Positions 15,220 to 25,791 of a stretch of DNA of 64,000 nt are shown piece by piece. This stretch comes from Actinomycetota bacterium (GTDB taxonomy: Bacteria; Actinomycetota; Thermoleophilia; Gaiellales; Gaiellaceae): contig PLJC01000018.1 in NCBI GenBank assembly GCA_003139545.1, forward strand, positions 148-64,147. The letters run 5' to 3'. The translations under genes were made by a program, and so were the position numbers. Under the pieces are notes generated by a model. The model worked only from the letters and a program-made list of their open reading frames with translations. It was not told where the DNA came from and did not search any database. Positions within the stretch are counted from its first letter, which is position 1; each line of letters begins with the position of its first letter.

Positions 15220-15773
15220 GCCTCTTCCGGCGCAACGAGCCGCTGCACGAGCGCCTCGCGCGCGAGGGCGGCCTGGTCGAGCGCGAGCAAACTGCGCCGT
15301 CTCCGCCGTGGCGCGAGGTGGGCGTCCACGGCATGCAGCGCGGGCGCGAATGGGACGCGACGCAAACGGTGGAGGCGCCGGGCATCGAGGGCGACGCGGC
15401 CACCTTCGTCGTGCTTCCGGACGGCTCCGTGCTCGTCGAGGAAGGCTCCGACTCCTCGCTGCAGCTCCTGGCCGACGCGATCGAGCATCAGCTGCAGCCG
15501 CCGTACCGCGCCCGCGCTGCACGGCAACGCGGCGACCTGTGGGCTGTGCAGGCGCGCCGGATCGAGGTGCTGTCGCTGCCGGACGCGCCGGTCGGTGACG
15601 CGATCGACCTGACGCAGACGCAGGACGACCACGTGCTGAGTGTGGACGGCGTGCGGATCTTCGGCTCGCTGCCGGCGCTGGAGAAGCGCGGCGAACGGGA
15701 AGGGCGCGACTACGCGGTGCACGCAGAGCGGCTCGACGACGACCTCTGGGAGGTCAGGGCCTCGGCGTTGTAA
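15216..15773 (+). CDS. Hypothetical protein translationally coupled to hpf
   Basis: A 185-residue soluble protein of unknown function. Its TTG start (15216-15218) overlaps the hpf stop as TTGA, so the two are almost certainly translated together. The N-terminus is basic (SLFRRNEPLHERLAREGGL); the rest is a mix of beta-prone segments and acidic turns (FVVLPDGSVLVEEGSDSSL, YAVHAERLDDDLWEV) with no membrane helix, cysteine cluster or nucleotide motif. It shows no resemblance I can see to the HPF dimerisation domain. secA starts 23 bases after its stop. Confidence 0.7.
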   Translation: MSLFRRNEPLHERLAREGGLVEREQTAPSPPWREVGVHGMQRGREWDATQTVEAPGIEGDAATFVVLPDGSVLVEEGSDSSLQLLADAIEHQLQPPYRARAARQRGDLWAVQARRIEVLSLPDAPVGDAIDLTQTQDDHVLSVDGVRIFGSLPALEKRGEREGRDYAVHAERLDDDLWEVRASAL

Positions 15774-15780
15774 CCCCCGC

Positions 15781-15786
15781 TACCCT
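15781..15786 (+). promoter_or_regulatory. Probable -10 box of secA (TACCCT)
   Basis: TACCCT lies nine bases before the ATG, giving a leader of only a few bases. Confidence 0.4.
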
Positions 15787-15795
15787 GTCTTCTGT

Positions 15796-18441
<2,646 letters not shown>

Positions 18442-18445
18442 GACG

Positions 18446-19544
18446 ATGGCCGACGAACGCGAGCTCTCACTCGAGGATCAACTGAAGGAGATCGGAGCCC
18501 AGCTGGACTGGGTTCGTGGTTACCTTTGACGTCGCTTCGCTGACGGCCCGTGTCGCCGAGCTCGAAGAGGAGCTCGGGAAGCCCGATTTCTGGAACGACC
18601 AGCAGCGCGCCGCGAAGCTGTCGGCCGAGCACACACGCTCGCAGCGCAAGCTCGATCGCTACGAGCTTCTCGAGAACAACTTCGCCTTCCTGAAAGAGAG
18701 CGTCGGCACGTTCCCCGACGAGGAGCTGCTCCCCGTGCTGCACGAGACGCACCAAGAGCTCGCCCAGCTCCAGGAGGACGCGCTCTTCTCCGGCGAGTAC
18801 GACGCCGGCGACGCGGTCGTCTCGATCCAGGCCGACGCCGGAGGCACCGACGCGCAGGACTGGGCCGAGATCCTGCTCCGCATGTACCTGCGCTGGGCGG
18901 AGCGCCGCGGGTTCCCGACCGAGATCCTCGAGACGAGCCCGGGAGAGGAGTACGGGATCAAGTCGGCGACGTTCACGGTGAAGGGCGAGAACGCGTACGG
19001 GATCCTCAAGGCCGAGCGCGGAAAGCACCGCCTCGTGCGCCTGAGCCCATTCGACCAGGCGCACCGCCGGCACACGAGCTTCGCGCAGGTGATCGTCGCG
19101 CCGCTGCTCGAGGACGTCGCCGGCATCGAGATCGACGACGACGACATCCGCATCGACACGTTCCGCTCCTCCGGCGCCGGCGGTCAGCACGTGAACAAGA
19201 CCGACAGCGCCGTGCGCATCACGCACATTCCGTCCAACATCGTGGTGTCGGTACAGAACGAGCGCAGCCAGGGCGCGAACAAGGAGACCGCGCTCAAGAT
19301 CCTCCGCTCACGCCTCGCCGAGAAAGCGGAGGAGGAGCGCGAGACGGAACTGGCCCGCGAGCGCGGCGGCGTGAACATGGGTTTCGGCGGAAACGCGATC
19401 AGGAGCTACGTCCTGCACCCGTACCAGCAGGTGAAGGACGCGCGCACCGGCATGGAGGTCGGAAACGCCCAGGGCGTGCTCGACGGGGACATCGACGGCT
19501 TCATTCGCGCATTTCTGCTGCAAGCGGCAGGAAACGGAAGTTGA
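18446..19544 (+). CDS. prfB: Peptide chain release factor 2, with programmed +1 frameshift
   Basis: Releases finished proteins at UGA and UAA. Translation starts at ATG 18446 and runs 27 codons to CTT (18524-18526), followed by an in-frame TGA (18527-18529). Skipping one base continues at GAC (18528) for 338 more codons, giving 365 residues, the family's normal length. The peptide at the shift is RGYL-D, as in other RF2 proteins. SPF in LVRLSPFDQAHRRH marks UGA specificity and SSGAGGQHVNKTDS holds the catalytic GGQ. Low RF2 makes ribosomes pause at TGA and shift, so the protein controls its own synthesis. It follows secA by four bases. Confidence 0.94.
18511..18530 (+). promoter_or_regulatory. 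RF2 autoregulatory frameshift site
   Basis: Slippery CTT-TGA-C at 18524-18530. The usual stimulatory AGGGGG three bases upstream is not there; the nearest G-rich stretches are GGG (18510-18512) and GTGG (18516-18519), so the stimulator is weak or different. Confidence 0.85.
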
Positions 19545-19561
19545 CCCGCCGAATGGTTCGC

Positions 19562-19567
19562 TAGACT
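19562..19567 (+). promoter_or_regulatory. Candidate -10 box of ftsEX (TAGACT)
   Basis: TAGACT lies 15 bases after TTGACC (19541-19546). A transcript from here would have about 30 bases of leader before the GTG at 19606. Confidence 0.35.
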
Positions 19568-19605
19568 CGGCTCTCGGTGCGGGGTCTCTGCGACCGGTTC
19601 GAAAC

Positions 19606-20364
19606 GTGACAGAGCTTGAGATAGAGCCACAGCCGGCGGAAGTTGGCGAAGTCGAACGGGCGCCGATCGGTGCCGGCTCGATGATCACCTTCGACGACGT
19701 GACGAAGGTGTACGAGCCCGACGTCGCAGCGCTCAAGGGCGTCACGTTCGTGATCGAGAAGGGCGACTTCGTCTTCGTCGTCGGCGCGTCCGGCTCCGGC
19801 AAGTCGACGCTCGTGAAGCTCCTCCTGAAGGAGATCGATCCGACCGGCGGCCGGATCATGGTCGGCGGCCGCGACCTCTCACGGCTGAAGCACAGTCAGG
19901 TGCCGCTGCTGCGCCGCAACGTCGGCTGCGTGTTCCAGGACTTCAAGCTGCTGCCGAGCCGCAGCGCTGCCGACAACGTCGCCTACGCGCTGAAAGTGCA
20001 GGGCGAGAGCCGGGCGATGATCCGGCGCAAGGTGCCCGAGGTGATGAACATGGTCGGCCTCGCGCACAAGATGAATTCGTTCCCCGACGAGCTCTCCGGC
20101 GGCGAGCAGCAGCGCGTCTCGATCGCGCGCGCCGTCGTCAACCATCCGCCGCTGCTCGTCTGCGACGAGCCGACGGGGAACCTCGACCCCGACACGTCGG
20201 TCGGAATCATGCAGCTTCTGTACCGCATCAACCGCTCCGGCACGACGATCTTGATGGTGACCCACGACCGCGAGATGGTCGACAAGATGCGCAAGCGCGT
20301 GATCGCGCTCGAGGACGGCAGGCTCGCCCGTGACGAGCGCCGCGGAGGGTACGCGTCCGAGTGA
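19606..20364 (+). CDS. ftsE: Cell division ATP-binding protein FtsE
   Basis: ATPase of the FtsEX complex that activates peptidoglycan hydrolases during division. It has Walker A VGASGSGKSTLV, the ABC signature ELSGGEQQRVSIARA and Walker B LLVCDEPTGNLDP. From GTG 19606 the protein has 252 residues with a 25-residue acidic N-terminal extension; the family normally begins at MITFDDVTKVYE (ATG 19681). Neither start has a convincing ribosome binding site, so the extension may be real or not. Its TGA overlaps the ftsX GTG. Confidence 0.93.
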   Translation: MTELEIEPQPAEVGEVERAPIGAGSMITFDDVTKVYEPDVAALKGVTFVIEKGDFVFVVGASGSGKSTLVKLLLKEIDPTGGRIMVGGRDLSRLKHSQVPLLRRNVGCVFQDFKLLPSRSAADNVAYALKVQGESRAMIRRKVPEVMNMVGLAHKMNSFPDELSGGEQQRVSIARAVVNHPPLLVCDEPTGNLDPDTSVGIMQLLYRINRSGTTILMVTHDREMVDKMRKRVIALEDGRLARDERRGGYASE

Positions 20365-21269
20365 GCAAGGTTCGCCTGATCTTCTCCGAGGCGTGGTCCT
20401 CGATCTCAGCGAACATCTCGACGACGTTCGCGGCGACGATCACCGTCCTCATCTCGATGTTTCTGCTCGGCCTCTTCCTCGCGCTCGGCACGTGGGTGCT
20501 CTCCTACAGCAACCACGTGAAGCGGGAGCTCGTCGTCAAGGTCTACTTCGCCACCGGCACCCACCAGCCGACACAGGCCGAGGAGGCTCAGGTCGGGCAG
20601 CGCTTGCAGCACGACTCGCGCGTGAAGACGGCAACATTCGTCTCCAAGGAGACGGCGTTCAAGACGGAGTCGGCGAAGATGCCGCTGCTGTACAAGAACG
20701 TCCCGACGAACCCGCTTCCGGATTCTTGGGTCGTGAAGCTGAAGAACGCGAACGATTCGCCGACGCTCGGGCGCGAGATCCAGTCCCAGGTGAAGGGAAC
20801 GCCGGCGCAGCGCGCGCTGTGGCCGGGCGTGAACGGCGTGGGCTGGGGCGATAAGACGACAAAGCGCGTGCTCACGGTCGCGGAGGTGATCTCGATCGTC
20901 TTCCTCGTCGCGATCGTCCTGCTCGTGACCGCGTCCATGCTCCTGATCGCGAACACGATCCGACTGTCCATCTTCGCGCGCCGTCGCGAGATCGAGGTCA
21001 TGAAGCTCGTCGGCGCGACGAACTGGTTCGTTCGCGGCCCGTTCATGCTCGAGGGCCTCCTGCAGGGGTTTGTCGGGTCCCTCTTCGCCGTCATCCTGCT
21101 CATCCTCGGAAAGACGGTCGCCCTGCCCTCGATCCTGGGCCACCTGCACAGCACGAGCGACGTCCACGCCCTCCCGTTCGTCCTGAACGCCGTCGCCCTC
21201 CTGGCCGCCGGGCTCCTCCTCGGGGCCGTCGGCTCCGGTCTCACCCTCCGCCGCTTCCTCAAGGTCTAG
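20361..21269 (+). CDS. ftsX: Cell division membrane protein FtsX
   Basis: Four-helix permease-like partner of FtsE. The 302 residues show a first helix at about 26-50 (TITVLISMFLLGLFLALG), a large extracellular loop (about 55-165) that contacts cell-wall hydrolase partners, and three more helices, the second starting near VISIVFLVAIVLLVTASMLL, with the cytoplasmic segment RRREIEVMKLVGATNWFVRG that docks on FtsE. The GTG overlaps ftsE by four bases, fitting the fixed stoichiometry of the complex. Confidence 0.93.
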   Translation: MSKVRLIFSEAWSSISANISTTFAATITVLISMFLLGLFLALGTWVLSYSNHVKRELVVKVYFATGTHQPTQAEEAQVGQRLQHDSRVKTATFVSKETAFKTESAKMPLLYKNVPTNPLPDSWVVKLKNANDSPTLGREIQSQVKGTPAQRALWPGVNGVGWGDKTTKRVLTVAEVISIVFLVAIVLLVTASMLLIANTIRLSIFARRREIEVMKLVGATNWFVRGPFMLEGLLQGFVGSLFAVILLILGKTVALPSILGHLHSTSDVHALPFVLNAVALLAAGLLLGAVGSGLTLRRFLKV

Positions 21270-21307
21270 CAACCGGACCCCGGGGGTCGTATGCTCCCGC
21301 CGGTCCG

Positions 21308-22450
21308 ATGCGGCGCGCGCTGATCCTGCCGGCTGCGATCATCGTTCTCGCCGGCCCGTTCGTGGCCGGATACCTGCTTTCGCGCCCTGACCGCGCCACG
21401 TCGCCGGTCGCGATCCCGTCGCTCGTCGCCGAGGTACGCGAGGCGCTCGCAGCGCGCTATTACCGACCCGTTTCCGCCGGCGTCCTGCGCCTCGACTCGG
21501 TCGGCGCCATGCTCTCGGCCCTGCGCGACCCGTACACGGCGTACCTCACGCCGCTGAGCTACCGGCTCGTCCGGCACGACACCGCTGCGCGTTACTCCGG
21601 GATCGGCGTCGAGGTGCTGCCGACGGAGCGCGGCCTCGTCGTCGTCACCGTGCCGCCCGGCCCGGCCGCCCGGGCCGGCGTGCAGCGCGGCGACGTCATC
21701 GTCGACATCGGCGGCAGCTCGGTCGTCGGCCTGAACGCCGCGAAGGCGCTCGCGCGCGTCGTCGGCGCGCCCGGCAAGCGCATCCAGCTCGTGCTCGACC
21801 GCCAGGGCGTGACCGTCCAGCTCAGCGTGCACCGCAGCTTCGTCCGCGCGCCGACCGTGCAGGGGCGGTTGATCGCGTACGCCGGAGCGCAGTGGGGCTA
21901 TGTCCGGCTCGCCAGCTTCCGCTCCGGCGCGGCCAAGCTTGTCGCGCGCGAGCTGAAGCTCCTCGAGCGAAAGGGCGCGAGCGGGATCGTGCTCGACCTG
22001 CGCGGCGATCCCGGCGGGCTACTGAGCCAGGCGATCGCCGTCTCGTCGCTCTTCCTCAACGGCGGCGTCGTCGTCTCCCTATCGGGAGCCCACTTCGTGC
22101 ACGAGGTGTTCCGCGCGACGACCGGCGAAGCGACGCGACTGCCGGTGGTCGTGCTCGTCGACCGCTACACAGCGAGCTCGGCCGAGATCGTCGCCGCCGC
22201 GCTGAGCCAGCACCACCGCGCGGAGCTCATCGGCGAACGGACCTTCGGAAAGGGCGTCGTGCAGGCAGTCGATCCGCTCGACAACGGCTCCGCGCTCATC
22301 CTGACCGTGGCTCGCTATTTCACGCCGGACGGCGACAGCATCGAGCACGTCGGCATCGTCCCGCAGCAGCACGCGGTCGACGATCCGGCGACGCCGCAGG
22401 ACGAGGCGCTCATCGCCGCCCTGCACGCGCTCGCACGCCCACCCTCATAA
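21308..22450 (+). CDS. ctpA: Carboxy-terminal processing protease (S41)
   Basis: Secreted or membrane-tethered serine protease of the C-terminal processing family. Residues 1-25 form a signal anchor (RRALILPAAIIVLAGPFVAG), a PDZ domain spans about 95-175 (VEVLPTERGLVVVTVPPG, RAGVQRGDVIVDIGG), and the catalytic core follows with the serine in YTASSAEIVAAAL and the lysine in TFGKGVVQ. Position behind ftsEX is common in bacteria and suggests a role in processing division or envelope proteins. The final base of its TAA stop begins a long palindrome. The symbol is the general family name. Confidence 0.88.
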   Translation: MRRALILPAAIIVLAGPFVAGYLLSRPDRATSPVAIPSLVAEVREALAARYYRPVSAGVLRLDSVGAMLSALRDPYTAYLTPLSYRLVRHDTAARYSGIGVEVLPTERGLVVVTVPPGPAARAGVQRGDVIVDIGGSSVVGLNAAKALARVVGAPGKRIQLVLDRQGVTVQLSVHRSFVRAPTVQGRLIAYAGAQWGYVRLASFRSGAAKLVARELKLLERKGASGIVLDLRGDPGGLLSQAIAVSSLFLNGGVVVSLSGAHFVHEVFRATTGEATRLPVVVLVDRYTASSAEIVAAALSQHHRAELIGERTFGKGVVQAVDPLDNGSALILTVARYFTPDGDSIEHVGIVPQQHAVDDPATPQDEALIAALHALARPPS

Positions 22451-22518
22451 GTGATGTAACCGGCAGCGTTCGCAGGGTCGCGACCCGGGAACCGTGCAAC
22501 GCCACCGGTCACATCACT
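22450..22518. repeat. 69-base near-complete palindrome after the S41 protease gene
   Basis: Outer arms AGTGATGTAACCGG (22450-22463) and CCGGTCACATCACT (22505-22518) match at 13 of 14 positions. GCGTTCGCA (22466-22474) pairs with TGCAACGC (22495-22502) with one bulge, and the centre holds GGGTCGCGACCC (22475-22486), a perfect palindrome. It starts within the upstream stop codon and ends four bases before the -10 box of the next gene. It may be a strong terminator; like the 670-835 element it begins in a stop codon, but the two share little more than AGTGAT. Confidence 0.7.
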
Positions 22519-22521
22519 AGC

Positions 22522-22527
22522 TACCGT
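22522..22527 (+). promoter_or_regulatory. -10 box for a leaderless helicase transcript (TACCGT)
   Basis: TACCGT, six bases, then GTG at 22534; this fixes the start of the helicase gene. Confidence 0.5.
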
Positions 22528-22533
22528 GGCGCT

Positions 22534-24168
22534 GTGGCCTCCCGGCGCCAGAAACGACCGTCCCGGAGCCAGCGGTACGAGCGGCGGCAGCCCCGGCGCA
22601 AGCCGTCCGCAGAGCTGACCGTCCGCCTTCCGCACCGGACGACCGAGCCCGAGAGCGTCGTCGCGCACCTCGGGCCGACGAACTCCGGGAAGACGCACGA
22701 CGCGCTGCGCTTCCTCGTCGAGACGGGCCGCGGTGTGTACGCGGCGCCGCTCCGCATGCTCGCGCAGGAGGCGCACCGACGTCTCTCCGCCGAGATCGGC
22801 GAGGAGCGCGTCGGCATCGTCACCGGCGAGGAGCGCGTCAACCCGGACGCTCCGATCATCTGCTGCACGGCCGAGATGGCGCCGATGCGCGGCGAGACGC
22901 TCGTCCTCGACGAGGTGCAGTGGGCCGAGGACGACGAGCGCGGCTCCGCCTGGACGCGGCTCATGCTCGGGGGCGAGTACCGGCACATCCTGCTGCTCGG
23001 AGCTGTCGAGGCGCTGCCGCTCGTGCGGCACGCGTTCCCGAACGCCGACGTGCGCTTCTTCGAGCGGAAGGCGCCGCTCGACTGGGTCGGCCGACGGCCG
23101 ATCACCGGCCTGCGCGGAGGGACGGTCGTGGTCGCGTTCAGCCGCCGCGCCGTCATCGGCATCGCCGGCGAGCTCAACCAGCTGCACCCGGGACGCGTGG
23201 CCGCGCTGTATGGCGCGATGCCGCTCGCGTCGCGGCGGGAGGAGATCGACCGCTTCATCTCCGGCGCCGCCGAAGTGTGCGCCGCCACCGACGTGCTCGG
23301 CCACGGCGTCAACCTGCCGTGCGAGACGCTCCTCTTCGCGGAGACGCAGAAGTTCGACGGGAAGGAGCGGCGCGACCTCGAGCCGTGGGAGATCGCGCAG
23401 ATCGCCGGCCGCGCGGGGCGCTTCGGCTTCCACGAGCGCGGCAACGTCGGCGTCCTCACCGGGCTGCCGTGGGCGAATCCCGATCCGGAGCTCGTGCGCG
23501 CCGCGCTGACGCCGCACGTGGAGCTGCCGGGCGGCCATCTCGGTTACCGCGTCGTCGACACGGGCCGGTTGCGACCGCAGCTCTCCGACCTGAACGTCAG
23601 GAACGTCGACGAGCTCGAGCCGGCGCTGCACGCGTGGCGGCAAGCCGCGCTCCGGTACTGGAGCGTCGACGGCTGGCTCACCGTCGAGTCCATCCAGCCG
23701 CTGCTCGAACGGCTCGACGCCGTGCGCGAGGCGCTGCACCACAGCCGGCGCCGGCTCGAGCTCGCGGACGTGTGGAGGCTGATGCAGTCGCCGATCGACG
23801 AGGACGGCCTCGCGCTGCTCGGGACGCTCGCTTGCGCCCTGGCCGGCGACCTACCGCAGCAGACCATCATCGGCTGGCTGCTCGACCCGGTGCGTCTCCA
23901 GGCCGCCGGGCTCACGGAGGCCGAGCAGGCGGCGCGGGAGGCGTCCATCCTGCGCTGGTTCGCACTCCAGTATCCGGGCGTCGCGGGCGTGACGATCGAG
24001 AAGGCGGCGGCGCTCGAGGAGGCCGCCTCGGCGCGCGTCGTCGAGGAGCTGCGGGCCGAGATCGCCGATCCGACCATCGGCCGCTGCCGCGCGTGCGGCG
24101 CGCGGACGGCGCCGTGGGCGAACCTGTGCGACCGCTGCTTCATGGCGCGCGGCTACCGCCGCCGCTAG
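22534..24168 (+). CDS. SUV3-like RNA helicase with C-terminal zinc ribbon
   Basis: ATP-dependent helicase resembling SUV3 of the mitochondrial degradosome. From GTG 22534 it has 544 residues: a basic tail (RQKRPSRSQRYERRQPRRK), Walker A in the SUV3-typical form GPTNSGKT (about residue 49), YAAPLRMLAQEAHRRL (motif Ia), CTAEMAP, the DExH-like box VLDEVQWAED, VVAFSRR and AATDVLGHGVNLP (motifs IV-V) and QIAGRAGRFG (motif VI). The last 40 residues hold four cysteines (CRACGARTAP, NLCDRC), a likely zinc ribbon absent from mitochondrial SUV3. RNA surveillance is inferred from the family and from its position upstream of smpB and ssrA. Confidence 0.85.
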   Translation: MASRRQKRPSRSQRYERRQPRRKPSAELTVRLPHRTTEPESVVAHLGPTNSGKTHDALRFLVETGRGVYAAPLRMLAQEAHRRLSAEIGEERVGIVTGEERVNPDAPIICCTAEMAPMRGETLVLDEVQWAEDDERGSAWTRLMLGGEYRHILLLGAVEALPLVRHAFPNADVRFFERKAPLDWVGRRPITGLRGGTVVVAFSRRAVIGIAGELNQLHPGRVAALYGAMPLASRREEIDRFISGAAEVCAATDVLGHGVNLPCETLLFAETQKFDGKERRDLEPWEIAQIAGRAGRFGFHERGNVGVLTGLPWANPDPELVRAALTPHVELPGGHLGYRVVDTGRLRPQLSDLNVRNVDELEPALHAWRQAALRYWSVDGWLTVESIQPLLERLDAVREALHHSRRRLELADVWRLMQSPIDEDGLALLGTLACALAGDLPQQTIIGWLLDPVRLQAAGLTEAEQAAREASILRWFALQYPGVAGVTIEKAAALEEAASARVVEELRAEIADPTIGRCRACGARTAPWANLCDRCFMARGYRRR

Positions 24169-24177
24169 CCCGACTCC

Positions 24178-24183
24178 TACACT
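24178..24183 (+). promoter_or_regulatory. -10 box for a leaderless smpB transcript (TACACT)
   Basis: TACACT, six bases, ATG at 24190. Confidence 0.5.
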
Positions 24184-24189
24184 GGCCCG

Positions 24190-24654
24190 ATGGCGAGGGC
24201 CAAGGGCGAGAAGCTCATCTCCGACAACCGGCGTGCGCGCCACGACTACCACCTCCTCGATCGCTTCGAGGCGGGCGTGGCGCTCACCGGCACCGAGGTG
24301 AAGGCGCTGCGCGACTCGAAGACGTCGCTGCAGCGTGCGTACGCGGACATTCACGACGGCGAGGCGTGGCTCGTGGGCCTGCACATCGCGGAGTACGCCC
24401 AGGGCAACGCCGCCAACCACGAGCCCGACCGGGAGCGGAAGCTGCTGCTGCACCGGCGTGAGATCGACCGCTTGTACGGAGAGGTGAAGGAGAAGGGCGT
24501 GACGATCGTGCCGACGCGGATGTACTTCAAGGACGGCCGCGTGAAGGTCGAGCTTGCGCTCGCGCGCGGCAAGGAGCTGCACGACAAGCGGCGCGACATC
24601 GCCACGCGGGACGCGCAGCGGCAGATCGACCGCGAGCTGGGGCGGCGGCGCTAG
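24190..24654 (+). CDS. smpB: tmRNA-binding protein SmpB
   Basis: Binds tmRNA and delivers it to stalled ribosomes for trans-translation. The 154 residues have the conserved oligonucleotide-binding barrel (ISDNRRARHDYHLLDRFEAG, LTGTEVKALR, FKDGRVKVELALARGKELHD) and a basic C-terminal tail (KRRDIATRDAQRQIDRELGR) that enters the empty mRNA channel. Its partner ssrA lies 440 bases downstream with a VOC gene in between. Confidence 0.96.
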   Translation: MARAKGEKLISDNRRARHDYHLLDRFEAGVALTGTEVKALRDSKTSLQRAYADIHDGEAWLVGLHIAEYAQGNAANHEPDRERKLLLHRREIDRLYGEVKEKGVTIVPTRMYFKDGRVKVELALARGKELHDKRRDIATRDAQRQIDRELGRRR

Positions 24655-24720
24655 CGAACTGTCGATCGACGGGGCCTTCGTTCGTCGTGTCTGCACACAC
24701 ACGACCAAGGAGGCTCCACC

Positions 24721-25065
24721 ATGGCTCATCCCGTCATCCACGCGGAGATCCGCTCGACCGACCCGGACGCGACGCGGACGTTCTTCTCCGAGCTCTTCGG
24801 CTGGTTGTACTCCGACGGCGCGTTCCCGGGCTACACGTTCGTCGAGACAGGCGCCGAGGGCGCCATCCCGACCGCAATCGGCCCGCTGCAGGGCGGCAAG
24901 GACTCGGTCCTCTTCTTCATCGGCGTCGAGGACGTCGAAGCGACGCTCGCGCGGGCCGTGGAGCTCGGCGGGACGATTCTCCAGCCGGCCCAGCAGGTGC
25001 CGGGCGTGACCTTCGGCGTCTTCGCGGATGCGCAGGGGCACGCCGTCGGGGTGGCCGCGAACTGA
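24721..25065 (+). CDS. VOC (glyoxalase/bleomycin-resistance fold) family protein
   Basis: A 114-residue single-domain vicinal-oxygen-chelate protein. VIHAEIRSTDPDATRTFFSE begins the first beta-alpha-beta-beta-beta repeat and GVTFGVFADAQGHAVGVA closes the second; family members bind a metal or small ligand as dimers. The specific substrate cannot be told. It has a strong ribosome binding site (AAGGAGG, 24707-24713). It sits between smpB and ssrA, with no evident link to trans-translation. Confidence 0.8.
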   Translation: MAHPVIHAEIRSTDPDATRTFFSELFGWLYSDGAFPGYTFVETGAEGAIPTAIGPLQGGKDSVLFFIGVEDVEATLARAVELGGTILQPAQQVPGVTFGVFADAQGHAVGVAAN

Positions 25066-25095
25066 TCCCGGCTACAATCGAGGGAACGAACATAC

Positions 25096-25461
25096 GGGGG
25101 CGACCTGGTTTCGACGTGGTCGATCCATCCGGATGAGCTGCAAGCCGAGGTCGCCGGTTGGCCTCGTAAATCCACCGGCAAACAACAAATGCGAATCCTC
25201 GTGATCTCGCACTCGCTGCCTAGTTCGTAAGAGCTAGAAGGCGACGCCCCTCCGAGTTGGGCCCGTGGCCCGGAGGCGGCGCCAACTAACGGGCTCGGCG
25301 CCGAGGGAAAGCCAATCGCCCGGAGCGCAACACGAAAGGATGGCTAGCGCGACGGTAGGGCGGCTGCACTCCGGCCGTCGGGCGAAATCAAAGGGCAGCC
25401 TACGCTTGTAGATGCTTATTCGGTGCGGCTGCGGACGCGGGTTCGATTCCCGCCGCCTCCA
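25096..25461 (+). ncRNA. ssrA: Transfer-messenger RNA
   Basis: Rescues stalled ribosomes and tags the unfinished protein. The 5' GGGGGCG (25096-25102) pairs with CGCCTCC (25454-25460) as the tRNA-like acceptor stem, the T-arm GCGGGTTCGATTCCCGC is intact, and discriminator A is 25461; CCA is not encoded. The tag frame starts at GCG 25191 and reads ANPRDLALAA followed by TAG (25221-25223); the final ALAA is the usual protease signal. The other two frames do not give a canonical ending. Confidence 0.93.
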
Positions 25462-25512
25462 CTTTTCCCGCCGTTTCCCGGTCGGGGTTGATCAAGAGCG
25501 CTGCCTAGTGAC

Positions 25513-25524
25513 CCGTGCTACAAT
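25513..25524 (+). promoter_or_regulatory. Candidate extended -10 promoter after ssrA
   Basis: CCGTGCTACAAT: TG-C-TACAAT is an extended -10, the strongest promoter-like site between ssrA and the micro-protein genes. The transcript would have a leader of about 150 bases. Confidence 0.45.
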
Positions 25525-25620
25525 CTGGTGTAGCCGCGCCTCATCAATTGGCGCAGCGAGTCAGTTAGCGGTCGCCACAGTCATCGGCCGCCGCGAAAAG
25601 GTCCGCCCTCAGCAGAGCAG

Positions 25621-25656
25621 GTCGGAGTAAGCCGACGGATGGCTTGTCTTGTCGGC
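25621..25656 (+). promoter_or_regulatory. Mutually exclusive hairpins in the leader of the micro-protein/ANTAR operon
   Basis: CCGAC (25632-25636) can pair with GTCGG upstream (25621-25625, hexaloop AGTAAG) or, as GCCGAC, with GTCGGC downstream (25651-25656). The two stems cannot form together. ANTAR proteins bind paired hexaloop hairpins; the first loop begins with the expected A but lacks the G at position four. Confidence 0.35.
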
Positions 25657-25683
25657 GATGAACTCAGGCTGAAGGAGCGCGAC

Positions 25684-25791
25684 ATGGGTATCAGCGTAAG
25701 TTTGCTATTGGCCGCTGGCGGCGCGGGCGGTTTCGGTGGTCGGCAAACGACAGCCAGCCGCGATCGCGTCGTCGAGCATCCAGACGCATGA
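25684..25791 (+). CDS. 35-residue micro-protein, first gene of the post-ssrA operon
   Basis: Not recognised. ATG at 25684 has a good ribosome binding site (AAGGAG, 25672-25677, six bases away) and the TGA overlaps the next start as ATGA. The N-terminal half is hydrophobic and glycine-rich (MGISVSLLLAAGGAGGFGG) and the rest is polar. The beginning resembles that of small actinobacterial membrane proteins (DUF6458-like, from memory), but the expected membrane helices are absent, so it could be a truncated relative or mainly a translation-coupling leader. Confidence 0.5.
   Translation: MGISVSLLLAAGGAGGFGGRQTTASRDRVVEHPDA

Noticed and set aside
25462..25683. Second tRNA-like or regulatory RNA right after ssrA
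   Set aside because: I found only short stems; no cloverleaf or other known RNA fold could be drawn.
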